Shown: positions 15,265 through 23,222 of the stretch, piece after piece
How the letters are laid out: each line of letters opens with the position of its first letter
How positions within the stretch are numbered: the stretch's first letter is position 1
Source: Nitratifractor sp.
GTDB lineage: Bacteria; Campylobacterota; Campylobacteria; Campylobacterales; Sulfurovaceae
Direction: 5' to 3'
DNA: 32,781 bases
NCBI GenBank assembly: GCA_015488995.1
Contig: WFMQ01000114.1
Coordinates: 1 to 32,781, forward strand
Translations under genes and position numbers: made by a program
Notes under the pieces: model-generated
Databases searched by the model: none
Told to the model about the DNA's origin: nothing
Seen by the model: only the letters and a program-made list of their open reading frames with translations

Positions 15265-15486
15265 CTATCGCCGATACGCCCCTTCGCGAGATTTCACCGA
15301 AAGCACCAGAATGACAAGCCGATCGTCCTCTTTTTTGTAGATGACCTGGTATCGGTGCAGCCTCAATCGATAGAGCGTCTCTTCTGACCCTTGAACCTTT
15401 TTGATCTTTCCTGTTTTGAGGAGTTCGTTTTCATAGTCGGTTGAGAAGTGTGCCGCAAAGGTCAATAGTGACGCTTTGATAAACAC
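15265..15486 (-). pseudogene. RelE/ParE-like toxin remnant
   Basis: The C-terminal half YRLRLHRYQVIYKKEDDRLVILVLSVKSREGAYRR has the RelE-type pattern YRLRVGDYRVIYEI...VLRVGHR.YR, although the usual Gly-Asp before the Arg/Gln strand is replaced. The reading frame has no ATG. The earliest start is a GTG at 15486, giving 73 residues, shorter than the usual 85-95. No antitoxin gene adjoins it. It is most likely a decayed toxin gene, in line with the other broken genes up to 16190. Confidence 0.5.
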
Positions 15487-15548
15487 GATATCCAGCGATT
15501 TTGCACCCTCGATCTGCTATCCTTGCGTAAAAACAAGGAACCCAATCC

Positions 15549-15761
15549 ATGAAAGCCGTCATCATACTCGAACCCAATCAGCCGTTGGGGCTGCTGGTAA
15601 ATACCGCTTCGGTACTCTCCGTGACTCTTGGAGATGTTGTCGAGTCGATCCGGGGCGTAGATACATACGATGCAGATGGTGTGCGCCATCCCGGTGTGAT
15701 CCGTATTCCACCCCAAAAGAGACTGTTGTACAGCTGTGTGCACCACGTAGCATCAAGATAG
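15549..15761 (+). pseudogene. DUF2000 protein, 3' part deleted
   Basis: After an AAGGAA site the ATG opens a frame whose first 54 residues match DUF2000 (PF09391): MKAVIILEPNQPLGLLVNTA, then DTYDADGVRHPGVIRIP. The family is about 130-140 residues, but homology stops near base 15710. The frame then runs on through the antisense of the AraC remnant to a stop at 15761. The rest was lost in a deletion that joined this gene tail to tail to the AraC gene. Confidence 0.7.
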
Positions 15762-16021
15762 AGCATCCTGTAGCTGCGGGCTTCTCCCTCGATGGGATTA
15801 CAGGCATGGAGGGTTTCGGGATTGATAATGATGAGAGCCGAGGGCGTCAGCAGATCTGTTTGGGTGCGGTTGTCAAAGGAGACAATCCTCTCTGTAATCG
15901 CCCCGATGGAGAGTGTGGCATGACGGTGCGGCGTATAATGCGCATCCGAATCGTACGTGTAACGACACTCGACATGCGGTAGAGCTGGATCTTTGAAAAA
16001 GCGGTTGCGTTTTTGGCTCAT
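15578..16021 (-). pseudogene. AraC-family regulator, DNA-binding half deleted
   Basis: From the ATG at 16021, about 102 residues match the sensing domain of AraC proteins: CRYTYDSDAHYTPHRHATLSIGAI, then PSALIIINPETLHACNP and SYRMLYLDATWC. After about base 15716 the frame is antisense to the DUF2000 remnant, and the helix-turn-helix region is absent. The fragment cannot bind DNA as an AraC protein. AraC and DUF2000 genes being neighbours suggests that an original pair lost its adjoining 3' halves in one event. Confidence 0.75.
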
Positions 16022-16031
16022 GGGCGATTCT

Positions 16032-16190
16032 TTAGGGAGTCTCTATATTTTGACTGAGCGTCGTGATCTTTTGCTCCAGTTTAGGAAGATAGTTTCGTAC
16101 AATATTATCGATAAAAGCCAGATCGACACCCTCATAATCGTACATTTCAAGCAGGAAATCCACTTTGCCGCGCAACGATGCCTCAGACAT
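16032..16190 (-). pseudogene. HEPN-type toxin remnant
   Basis: The 52-residue frame starts at an ATG overlapping the end of the nucleotidyltransferase gene. Its C-terminal part MYDYEGVDLAFIDNIVRNYLPKLEQKI resembles the last helix region of HEPN (DUF86) proteins. A whole HEPN protein has about 110-140 residues with an R-x4-6-H ribonuclease motif; here the His position is not preserved. An internal deletion of a HEPN toxin is the simplest reading. The short length keeps this uncertain. Confidence 0.45.
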
Positions 16191-16494
16191 AAAGAATATC
16201 CCGCATGATGTATTTTTTGCCGGATCGCGATAGATTGTTTTTGGGAGCAAGATCCACATCGATATTTAAAGCTTTTGAAATATCTTGTTTGATCTCATCG
16301 AGTTTCTTGAAGCCGATGAAACCTTGAAACTGTTCAAAAAACGGTTGTTTGAGATGGTAGAGGATGTCCACGTCACTTCGGGGTGTCTGCTCACCTCTTG
16401 CGTAAGAGTCAAAAATGCCGTCAATGACAAAACCCTCTTTTTCATAAACAGGTTTTAATGATTTGATTTTACGAAGAAGATCATGCTGTGTCAT
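16183..16494 (-). CDS. MNT-type minimal nucleotidyltransferase, possible antitoxin
   Basis: The 103-residue protein has the nucleotidyltransferase core FDSYARGEQTPRSDVDILY at about residues 28-46. The family motif is GSxARG...DxD; here the first Gly is Asp, which may impair nucleotide binding. The second acidic pair DVD is intact. The end, RSGKKYIMRDILYV, is typical of the family. An AGGAG site precedes the ATG at 16494. MNT proteins pair with HEPN toxins and AMPylate them; the neighbouring HEPN gene is a remnant, so this is likely an orphan antitoxin. Confidence 0.78.
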   Translation of the reverse strand: MTQHDLLRKIKSLKPVYEKEGFVIDGIFDSYARGEQTPRSDVDILYHLKQPFFEQFQGFIGFKKLDEIKQDISKALNIDVDLAPKNNLSRSGKKYIMRDILYV

Positions 16495-16568
16495 AAGATG
16501 CTCCTGCTTGCAATGAGGGTATTATAGCACAGAGGCATTTGGGTTCCATACTCAAATTTAGACTATTT

Positions 16569-16594
16569 GGGCAGACACATGGGTCTGCCCCTAC
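16569..16594. repeat. REP-like palindrome, GGGCAGAC type
   Basis: GGGCAGAC at 16569-16576 pairs with GTCTGCCC at 16583-16590 around ACATGG, followed by CTAC. This matches a widespread REP type read on the other strand as GTAGGGGCAGAC. Its edge supplies the stop codon of the DUF808 gene (16591-16593). Confidence 0.65.
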
Positions 16595-17457
16595 GATTTG
16601 CTTACCATCCCATGCACCAGCCGCTCCACTCCAAACACCACCAACCCAACCGTCAGTCCGATCCCCAGCTCCGCGATCAATGAGGGCCAGGGTTCAAACA
16701 TGTGATGCAGCATCTCGATGTTGTGGAGGAAGATACCCCCGCCGACGAGGAGCATGGCGATGGTACCGACGACACCAAGGAGGCGGACGATCACGGGGAG
16801 GGAGGCAACGAGGAGGCGACCGAGACGGTCGGCGAGGGTGCCCTCGTGAGTGCGACGGATGATGCCAAGCCCGATGTCATCGAGGCGGACGAGGAGGGTG
16901 ACGATGCCATACACACCGATAGTGGCCAGCACGGCGACGATGCTGACGGCGATGATTTGGTTGGCCAGTGGCTGGCCGGTGACGGTGCCCAGAGCGATGA
17001 CGACGATCTCGATGGAGAGGATGAAGTCGGTGCGGATGGCGGAGGAGATTTTGACTTTTTCTTCAGCGAGGATCGCTTCGGGAGTTTGAGGGGTGGTCTT
17101 GGCCTCTTCGTCGTGTTCACCGCGATGGAAGAGCCATTCCCACACCTTCTCGGCACCCTCAAAGCTCAGGTAGAGGGCTCCGAGCATGAGGATCGGGACG
17201 ATGACCCACGGCGCAAAGGCACTCAGGAGGAAGGCGATGGGGAGGATGATGAGTTTGTTGAGCAGCGAGCCCTTGGTGATCGCCCAGAGTACAGGGATCT
17301 CCCGTGTGGCATGAAATCCGGCGGCTTTTTCGGCGTTGACCGCCAAATCGTCCCCGAGGACACCGGCGGTGTTTTTGGCGGCGATTTTGGTCATCGTGGC
17401 ACTGCTATCAAGCATCGAAGCGACATCATCAAAGAGGGCGAGCAATCCTACGGACAT
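16591..17457 (-). CDS. DUF808 (YedI-like) inner-membrane protein
   Basis: The 288-residue protein begins MSVGLLALFDDVASMLDSSA, followed by KNTAGVLGDDLAVNAEKAAGF, both hallmarks of DUF808/YedI. Several membrane helices follow (about 75-115, 150-200, 225-260), with a charged cytoplasmic loop at about 125-150. The function of the family is unknown. AAGGA precedes the ATG by about 8 bases. The stop lies at the border of a REP element, so the original C-terminus may have been slightly altered. Confidence 0.88.
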   Translation of the reverse strand: MSVGLLALFDDVASMLDSSATMTKIAAKNTAGVLGDDLAVNAEKAAGFHATREIPVLWAITKGSLLNKLIILPIAFLLSAFAPWVIVPILMLGALYLSFEGAEKVWEWLFHRGEHDEEAKTTPQTPEAILAEEKVKISSAIRTDFILSIEIVVIALGTVTGQPLANQIIAVSIVAVLATIGVYGIVTLLVRLDDIGLGIIRRTHEGTLADRLGRLLVASLPVIVRLLGVVGTIAMLLVGGGIFLHNIEMLHHMFEPWPSLIAELGIGLTVGLVVFGVERLVHGMVSKS

Positions 17458-17524
17458 ACGGGTATCCTTGACCGGGAGTGTGTCCCGGGAAATTGACCGT
17501 ATTATATCATGAAGCGTACTCAGT

Positions 17525-18175
17525 TTACTTCATCAGATCCGCAAGGCTCTTCTGCTGGCTTTTGTCGCCGATCCACGTGACGGCGGCATTGACGGTTTGG
17601 TTGTGGGAGAAGACGAAATCGCTCCCCGAAGCTGACCGGTGGCAGGAGATACATCCGACCGGCATCCCTTTGGCGACGCGCCCGGCGAGTTTCATCCCTT
17701 TTTTGTCATCGGCAAAAAGCGAACCGTCGGCTTTGTACTTCGCCCAGAACCAGTCCTGATCGTCCGGGTCGTATCCGGGGACTTTGACCATGATGGTAAA
17801 GGCTTTGAGGTACTTCTTGGGATCGGCTTTGACCGCTGCGATGCTGACACCTTTTCCGCCGTAGTTGGTCTTGGCGATGACCAGTTTTCCGTCGACGATC
17901 CCTTCCATCACTTCGCGTACTTTGCCATGTGGAGGGCCCCCGACGTAGAGGTTATCATGCAGGCCGTCGAAACCAGCGGCGTGGAGCTTTTCCCACATGG
18001 TTTTGGCGAAGGCAATGTCATCCGGTGTGCCAAACGGCGGCTGCATCATCTTTGTTTCCATGGATGCTTTTTGTGGGGCATCATGCCCCTTTTTCATCCC
18101 CTCAGCGGACAGGATGCCTGTAGTGGCCAACAAGGCGGCGGCAGCCACCCCGAGAACGATTTTTGCTGTTTTCAT
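17525..18175 (-). CDS. Cytochrome P460-family protein
   Basis: The 216-residue periplasmic protein has a Sec signal (about 1-24) and a conserved P460 body: FAKTMWEKLHAAGFDGLHDN, GKVREVMEGIVDGKLVIAKTNYGG, then PGYDPDDQDWFWAKYKADG, and a C-terminal haem site CISCH at 175-179. Cytochromes P460 are haem enzymes acting on hydroxylamine and NO; Campylobacterota homologues are uncharacterised. AAAGGAG precedes the ATG. It is divergent from the AT-rich operon at 18311, which holds a second P460-type protein. Confidence 0.82.
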   Translation of the reverse strand: MKTAKIVLGVAAAALLATTGILSAEGMKKGHDAPQKASMETKMMQPPFGTPDDIAFAKTMWEKLHAAGFDGLHDNLYVGGPPHGKVREVMEGIVDGKLVIAKTNYGGKGVSIAAVKADPKKYLKAFTIMVKVPGYDPDDQDWFWAKYKADGSLFADDKKGMKLAGRVAKGMPVGCISCHRSASGSDFVFSHNQTVNAAVTWIGDKSQQKSLADLMK

Positions 18176-18310
18176 TGTGTCTCCTTTGGTTTGGATGGTG
18201 CCAGTTTACGCAGGTGGTGTGTAATCTATGTGTATTGGATCCTGTTTTCTTCTTCATACGATCTCCATAAAGTATGCGTATTATCTTTTTGTCAAAACAA
18301 AGGAGACATC

Positions 18311-18991
18311 ATGAAACGAACATTTAAGGGAGCGATCGCCTCCGTATTACTCACAGGTGCCGTTTTTGCCGGCAATACGACAGGACTGGATACTCAGACG
18401 CGATCCGCGCACTTTCTAGTGGATAGCAAGGGTATGACACTGTATACTTTTGATAAAGACGGACTCAACCAGAGTAACTGCAAAGGAGGCTGTCTGAAAA
18501 AATGGCCGAGACTCATGTCGGATACTGCTACACAGATCGCATACAGAATGCACCCACTCTATACTTTCTTCCAGGATGCAAAGCCTGAAGAGACAAAAGG
18601 TGATCAGGTCAAATCTGTCTGGCATGTGGTCTATCCGGCAAAAGGCTTCACGAAAAGCAGTACGGTAAAACTCTCCAAGAAAACAAAGGAGCAGCGTTAT
18701 CTCACGGACAGCAAGTCCATGGCTTTATACACTTTTGACAAGGACAGCAAAGGGCAGTCAAACTGTACAAAAGGATGCCTTCAGAAGTGGCCTGCCTTTT
18801 ATGCGGATGTGCAAGCATTGCCGAAAAATCTTCACAAAAAAGACTTTGGAACGATCAAGAGAAGTGATGGTACAATGCAGACGACCTACAAGGGTATGCC
18901 ACTGTATTATTTCTTCAAAGATACCAAGCCGAAGCAGACCAATGGTGATTGGGCAAAAGGGGTTTGGCACCTAATAGAGCAGGGGGTCTAA
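18311..18991 (+). CDS. Secreted protein with two PF03640-type repeats
   Basis: The 226-residue protein has a signal peptide (MKRTFKGAIASVLLTGAVFA) and two copies of the 'secreted repeat of unknown function' (COG4315/PF03640), at about 30-115 and 122-223. Each contains LVDSKGMTLYTFDKD or its equivalent, a two-Cys segment (SNCKGGCLKKWP, SNCTKGCLQKWP) and a PLYxFFxDxKP...VWH end. AAAGGAG precedes the ATG at 18311. It heads a four-gene operon with a P460 cytochrome, a response regulator and a kinase. Redox or metal interaction through the Cys pairs is possible but unproven. Confidence 0.85.
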   Translation: MKRTFKGAIASVLLTGAVFAGNTTGLDTQTRSAHFLVDSKGMTLYTFDKDGLNQSNCKGGCLKKWPRLMSDTATQIAYRMHPLYTFFQDAKPEETKGDQVKSVWHVVYPAKGFTKSSTVKLSKKTKEQRYLTDSKSMALYTFDKDSKGQSNCTKGCLQKWPAFYADVQALPKNLHKKDFGTIKRSDGTMQTTYKGMPLYYFFKDTKPKQTNGDWAKGVWHLIEQGV

Positions 18992-18992
18992 G

Positions 18993-19523
18993 ATGAAAAA
19001 GAGTAGCATTGTTTTGGGTAGTTTACTGCTTTTAGGTGGCATGGCCTCTGCCGCTGATATTTATCTCAGCGATGCGGCCAAAGTTCCTGATCTTGTCATG
19101 AAAGATACGGGGCTGGGGTTTAAGGACATTGAGGGGTATCAGAACTACAGAATCGTGGCCACACATTTCAGAAAAGATAAGCACGAGATACGTTATATCC
19201 TTGCCAACCCTGTGGCATACAATGCCCTGAGAACCCATGCTTCAGTCATGCCTGATGGGAGTAAGGTGGTCAAAATAGGGTGGAGTGTCAAAGAAATGAG
19301 TCCTTTTCCCGCTGCACTGGAAGCGGACAAGATACAGAGGGTGGAGTATATGATCAAAGACAAGACCAAGCACGCCGAGAGTGATGGGTGGGGGTACGCA
19401 CGATTTGTCAAAAAAGAAGGTACCTACCAGGCATGGAAAGGCGATCCCAAAAGTTGTGTCGCCTGTCATGCGTCTGTCAAATCACAGGATGCGCTGTTTA
19501 CCAAATTTCAAACGATGTTCTAA
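18993..19523 (+). CDS. Cytochrome P460-like haem protein
   Basis: The 176-residue periplasmic protein has a signal peptide (1-20) and the P460-type core GYQNYRIVATHFRKDKHEIRYILANPVAYNA, then VEYMIKDKTKHAESDGWGYARF. The haem motif is CVACH at 155-159 near the C-terminus. It starts one base after the preceding stop, and its own stop touches the response-regulator ATG, so the genes are translationally coupled. The linkage to a sensor kinase suggests the cytochrome may be part of, or the output of, a signalling system for NO, hydroxylamine or redox state. Confidence 0.82.
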   Translation: MKKSSIVLGSLLLLGGMASAADIYLSDAAKVPDLVMKDTGLGFKDIEGYQNYRIVATHFRKDKHEIRYILANPVAYNALRTHASVMPDGSKVVKIGWSVKEMSPFPAALEADKIQRVEYMIKDKTKHAESDGWGYARFVKKEGTYQAWKGDPKSCVACHASVKSQDALFTKFQTMF

Positions 19524-20207
19524 ATGAAAAAACGCATCTTGATTGTCGAGGATGAAGAGAGTATCGTAGGGTTTATACGTAACCGACTGGACGATCAGAT
19601 GTATGAGGTGGACATCGCTTATGACGGCAGAGAGGCGATGTCGAAAATCATCGCCCATACTTATGATTTGGTGACGCTGGATATTATGCTGCCACATGTT
19701 GATGGCTTCGAGATTTGTCAGGCACTGAGAAAAAAATCCATGCAGACACTGATCATTATGATCAGTGCACTGGATACGCTTGAGTTCAAATCCAAAGGGT
19801 ATGCCTGTGGGGCAGATGACTATATCGCCAAACCTTTTTCAGCCAAAGAGTTAGCCATGAAGATCACGGCTATTTTGAGACGCAAACACGAAATGAAAAT
19901 GGAGAGTGATACCAGCATCTCTCATGTCATCCTCAACGAAATATCCAAGGAGATTCTGGTCAATGGGCACGCAATCGAGTGGACCCCCAGTGAATATCTA
20001 ATTTTGCGAACCCTCATTCAGAACCGGCATCGTGTCTACAGCCGTCAAGAACTCTCTGAGCTGATCTATGACCACTATCTGGGCGAGATCGATGAGCAGG
20101 GGATCAACAGCCATATCTACCATATTCGCAAAAAAGTCGAGCCGTTTTTCGATAAGGATATTATCAAAACGGTCAGAGGAATGGGGTACAGAATCTATGA
20201 GAATTAA
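19524..20207 (+). CDS. OmpR-family response regulator
   Basis: The product has 227 residues. The receiver domain, about 1-120, has acidic pocket Asp10/Glu11, phospho-acceptor Asp53 in LDIMLP, Ser81 and Lys103 in the GADDYIAKPFS segment. The winged-helix DNA-binding domain, about 130-225, contains WTPSEYLILRTLIQNRHRVYSRQEL and ends TVRGMGYRIYEN. The ATG directly follows the P460 stop. It is cytoplasmic and is paired with the kinase that overlaps its end by 11 bases. Its likely targets include its own operon and possibly the divergent P460 gene. Confidence 0.95.
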   Translation: MKKRILIVEDEESIVGFIRNRLDDQMYEVDIAYDGREAMSKIIAHTYDLVTLDIMLPHVDGFEICQALRKKSMQTLIIMISALDTLEFKSKGYACGADDYIAKPFSAKELAMKITAILRRKHEMKMESDTSISHVILNEISKEILVNGHAIEWTPSEYLILRTLIQNRHRVYSRQELSELIYDHYLGEIDEQGINSHIYHIRKKVEPFFDKDIIKTVRGMGYRIYEN

Positions 20208-21243
20208 ATCGTTTACGATCCTGGTCTATATGCTTGCTGGATTGGCTCTTGCAATCTTTACCTCTCTGATGACGTATGTCATCATCGGCAAGCCGATTGG
20301 AATGCTCATGGTGAAGCAGATCATTATGGTGGTACTCTCGGTTGCACCGGCTATTGGCGTGCTGAGCTATTTTTTCGCACACTATTTATCCAAAAAATTT
20401 ATTTGGATCGAGCAAAGACTGGAGAGAATCAAAGCGCAGGATTTTGAAAGAGATGAGAGCCAAACGGCACTGGTCGAGATCAATGATATCAACCAGAATA
20501 TCAACATCCTTGCTGAAAAAATGGACAGATTGATAGCAGACTTGAAACAAAAAAATAAAACACTGGCAGACCTTCTGGTTTCAATGGCACACGACATCAA
20601 AACACCCATTACAATACTCTACGGCCACATGGAAGAGATAGAAGATGGTCTGGTCGACCCAAGTATGTTGCCTGAGGTGCTTGCACACATGAAGGCGGAG
20701 CTGACATTTATAGACGAGTTGACGGTGGACATGCTCCAGTATATAGAGTCCATGGGAAATAAGAGGGGTAGGCGAAACATCGCTGTATTTGACATACTGC
20801 AGGACAAAGTTTTACCGCTCCTGCCCAATAAGGAAGGCGTGGTTGCTATCAATACTGTTGATGAGAATTTACGTCTCTCTTTTAATTGTACAGACTTTAA
20901 GCGTATTTCAGTGAATATCCTCATGAATGCTGTCAAGTTTACTGAACAGGGGTATGTGAAAGTCTACAATGAAGAGAACACCATTGTGTTTGAAAATACT
21001 GGCACAAAGATAGATCTGGATCTCAGGGAAGATATCTTCAAGCCATTTTATACGGTGGACAAAAGTAAGAACCGCAAACAGAGTGGTTTTGGGCTTGGGC
21101 TCTCCATCGTCAAAAATCTCAGTGAGAACAATGCGTACCGTTGCTTTTTGTACGCCAGTAGTGACGAGAAGACCGTATTCAAGCTTGAGCCTCAATCCAT
21201 AAATACTACGCAAATACACTCCGAAGCTGGGGTGATGAGCTGA
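20197..21243 (+). CDS. Membrane sensor histidine kinase
   Basis: The product has 348 residues. Two membrane helices (about 7-29 and 39-62) are separated by only a handful of residues, so there is no real periplasmic sensor domain. A HAMP-like linker follows, then the H-box MAHDIKTPITILYG (His132), N-box NILMNAVKFTE and G-boxes FKPFYTVDKSKNRKQSGFGLGLSIVKNL. The ATG at 20197 lies inside the regulator gene. With so little outside the membrane, sensing may occur in the membrane or through a partner such as the secreted-repeat or P460 protein. The DNA is clearly AT-richer than the neighbours (19 G+C in the 60 bases from 20881). Confidence 0.93.
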   Translation: MRIKSFTILVYMLAGLALAIFTSLMTYVIIGKPIGMLMVKQIIMVVLSVAPAIGVLSYFFAHYLSKKFIWIEQRLERIKAQDFERDESQTALVEINDINQNINILAEKMDRLIADLKQKNKTLADLLVSMAHDIKTPITILYGHMEEIEDGLVDPSMLPEVLAHMKAELTFIDELTVDMLQYIESMGNKRGRRNIAVFDILQDKVLPLLPNKEGVVAINTVDENLRLSFNCTDFKRISVNILMNAVKFTEQGYVKVYNEENTIVFENTGTKIDLDLREDIFKPFYTVDKSKNRKQSGFGLGLSIVKNLSENNAYRCFLYASSDEKTVFKLEPQSINTTQIHSEAGVMS

Positions 21244-21321
21244 CGTGACGATGACTGGCTACACAGGCATCACACACAACCATACTATAATCTTGGCATA
21301 ATACATTCAAAAGGAAATTTC

Positions 21322-22554
21322 ATGAAAAAACTGATCCTCATCCTGATCCTCGGATTCTCACTCCAGGCCAAAGAGCAGACCATCGCATTTGCCGCTGGGT
21401 GCTTCTGGGGCGTAGAGAAGCATTGTGAACACATCCCCGGTGTGCTCAGTGCCACCTCAGGGTATGCGGGAGGCTCGTACGCTGATCCCACATACGATAC
21501 GGTACTCAAACACCGCTTTGACAACGACACGGCGAAGAATTTTACCGAGACGGTGCAGGTAGTCTATGACGATACCCACGTCAGTACGGAGCAGCTCATC
21601 CGGGAATTCTGGGAGCTGCACGATCCTACGAGCGGTAACCGGCAGGGGAATGATCGGGGCAACAATTACCGCAGTGCCCTTTTTTACACCACTCCGGAGC
21701 AGAAAGCCATCGCACTGCGGACGCGGGATGTGTACCAGAAGCTCCTGACCCAAGCCGGATACGGGAAGATTACGACCGAGATCGCCCCCCTCAAACACTT
21801 CTATCCGGCCGAAGCGTATCATCAGGACTATCTGCAGAAACACCCAAACGGTTACTGCCCTGACCACGCCACCGGGGTGAGGTTTTCATCCGATACGATA
21901 CCCAAAGGGGATACCATCATGCCATTGGGCGGGAAAGAGATCGTCGTGATTGATGCGGAGGATTGCCCCTTTTGTGCCCGGTTCAAAAAGGACGTCACCG
22001 ACGGATACCACGGGGATGTTCCCCTGCGTACGGCACACAAAGACCGATTGAAAGGATTTACGATCCAAACTCCGCTCTACGCCACCCCGACGATCCTCTT
22101 CATCGAGGATGGCCGGGAGGTGTTCGCCCATCGGGGGTACCTGAGTCCCAAAGTCTTCTATCAGGCACTGGGGTTGTTCAAGTTGGGGCAGAAGAGCGAA
22201 GCCTATCGGGTTGCGTTTGCCCAGGGGACGGATGGTCGCTTCTGCAAGCAGTATGACAAATTCAAAAATACCTCCGACGGTGTGTTCGTCGATCGCCTCT
22301 CAGGAGATGTGCTTTTTGATACCCGCGACCGGTTCAACTCCCACTCGGGATGGCTGAGCTTTTACAAAGCCGTCGATGGATCGGTGATCGAAAAAGAGGA
22401 CAACCGCTTCGGGATGCACCGGGTCGAAGTGATCGCCCGCAAGAGCGGTGCCCATTTGGGGCATGTGTTCAATGACGCTCCGGGGGGTCGCCGACGGTTT
22501 TGTATCAATGCGACGGTGTTGGACTTTGTGTCGCGGGATACAAAGAAACAGTAA
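21322..22554 (+). CDS. msrAB: Secreted MsrA-thioredoxin-MsrB fusion, methionine sulfoxide reductase
   Basis: The 410-residue protein has a signal peptide (1 to about 16) and three domains. MsrA spans about 18-190, with catalytic Cys27 in AAGCFWG and likely resolving Cys179 in NGYCPDH. A thioredoxin-like domain spans about 200-295, with CPFC at 215-218 and the cis-Pro segment YATPT. MsrB spans about 300-405, with GAHLGHVFND and catalytic Cys394 in RRFCIN. The zinc-binding Cys of many MsrB proteins is missing (SHSGWLSF). It repairs oxidised Met in periplasmic proteins. The middle domain may feed reducing power to both sides. AAAGGAA precedes the ATG. Confidence 0.93.
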   Translation: MKKLILILILGFSLQAKEQTIAFAAGCFWGVEKHCEHIPGVLSATSGYAGGSYADPTYDTVLKHRFDNDTAKNFTETVQVVYDDTHVSTEQLIREFWELHDPTSGNRQGNDRGNNYRSALFYTTPEQKAIALRTRDVYQKLLTQAGYGKITTEIAPLKHFYPAEAYHQDYLQKHPNGYCPDHATGVRFSSDTIPKGDTIMPLGGKEIVVIDAEDCPFCARFKKDVTDGYHGDVPLRTAHKDRLKGFTIQTPLYATPTILFIEDGREVFAHRGYLSPKVFYQALGLFKLGQKSEAYRVAFAQGTDGRFCKQYDKFKNTSDGVFVDRLSGDVLFDTRDRFNSHSGWLSFYKAVDGSVIEKEDNRFGMHRVEVIARKSGAHLGHVFNDAPGGRRRFCINATVLDFVSRDTKKQ

Positions 22555-22605
22555 GACCCCAATCCGCGTGTACGCCCGCCATCAATCGTGATCGGTGACG
22601 GAAGA

Positions 22606-23178
22606 TCAACGGCGGTAAAAGTGCTCTTGGAAAAATGCCTCTACCATACTGTCAAATTTGGCCATCCGCTCTCGACCCTTTGGGAGCTCTGAACGGAGGT
22701 GCCGCATCGTCTGAAGGAAACCATCCACCTCATCGGGGAGGATCGATTGAAACCACCGTCGGATGTGTTTGGCAAAAGCCGGAGACGCACCACCCGTAGA
22801 GAACGCGACGGTCAAATCCCCCTCCTTGACAAACGAGGGGAAGATAAAATCGCAATAGCGGGTATCGTCCACGCTGTTGACCAACACACGTGTATCGCGG
22901 GACTCTTCATAGATCTGACGGTGGAGATCGATCGTATCGGTCGCGACGATCACCATATCAAAGCCCGCGATGTCACCGGTACGGTATGGCCGATGGTAGA
23001 GGGTGAGGCAGTGCTCACCGATGAGGGTGTGGGTCTCTATCGACATCTCAGGGGTGATGACGGTGATCTCTTTGGTGAATTGGACGAGTTTTTCCAGCTT
23101 CTCATGGGCGATGGCACCACCACCGACGACGAGGACGTTACGAGTCTCCATATCCATCAACATAGGGAAATAGGCCAT
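22606..23178 (-). CDS. Precorrin-2 dehydrogenase/sirohydrochlorin ferrochelatase (siroheme synthase type)
   Basis: The 190-residue protein matches the N-terminal CysG/Met8 module: NAD-binding VLVVGGGAIAHEKLEKL, ITPE, then MVIVATDTIDLHRQIYEESR and VLVNSVDDTRYCDFIFPS with GDLTVAFSTGGASPAFAKHIR. It turns precorrin-2 into sirohydrochlorin and may insert iron to give siroheme. I place the start at MAYFPMLMD (23178), which has AAAGGAA upstream, not at the longer frame reaching 23253. Siroheme is the precursor of haem d1, and a siroheme decarboxylase gene lies about 3 kb away, so a denitrification role is likely beside sulfite or nitrite reduction. Confidence 0.9.
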   Translation of the reverse strand: MAYFPMLMDMETRNVLVVGGGAIAHEKLEKLVQFTKEITVITPEMSIETHTLIGEHCLTLYHRPYRTGDIAGFDMVIVATDTIDLHRQIYEESRDTRVLVNSVDDTRYCDFIFPSFVKEGDLTVAFSTGGASPAFAKHIRRWFQSILPDEVDGFLQTMRHLRSELPKGRERMAKFDSMVEAFFQEHFYRR

Positions 23179-23222
23179 AAAGTTCCTTTGGGGGGTCAAA
23201 TACGAGGGGGGGTCGTCATGGA

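Noticed and set aside
16702-17496. Open frame of 264 codons on the plus strand opposite the DUF808 gene
   Set aside because: Its product is an Asp/Glu/Gly-rich low-complexity shadow of a membrane protein, whereas the minus strand matches DUF808 from its first residue.
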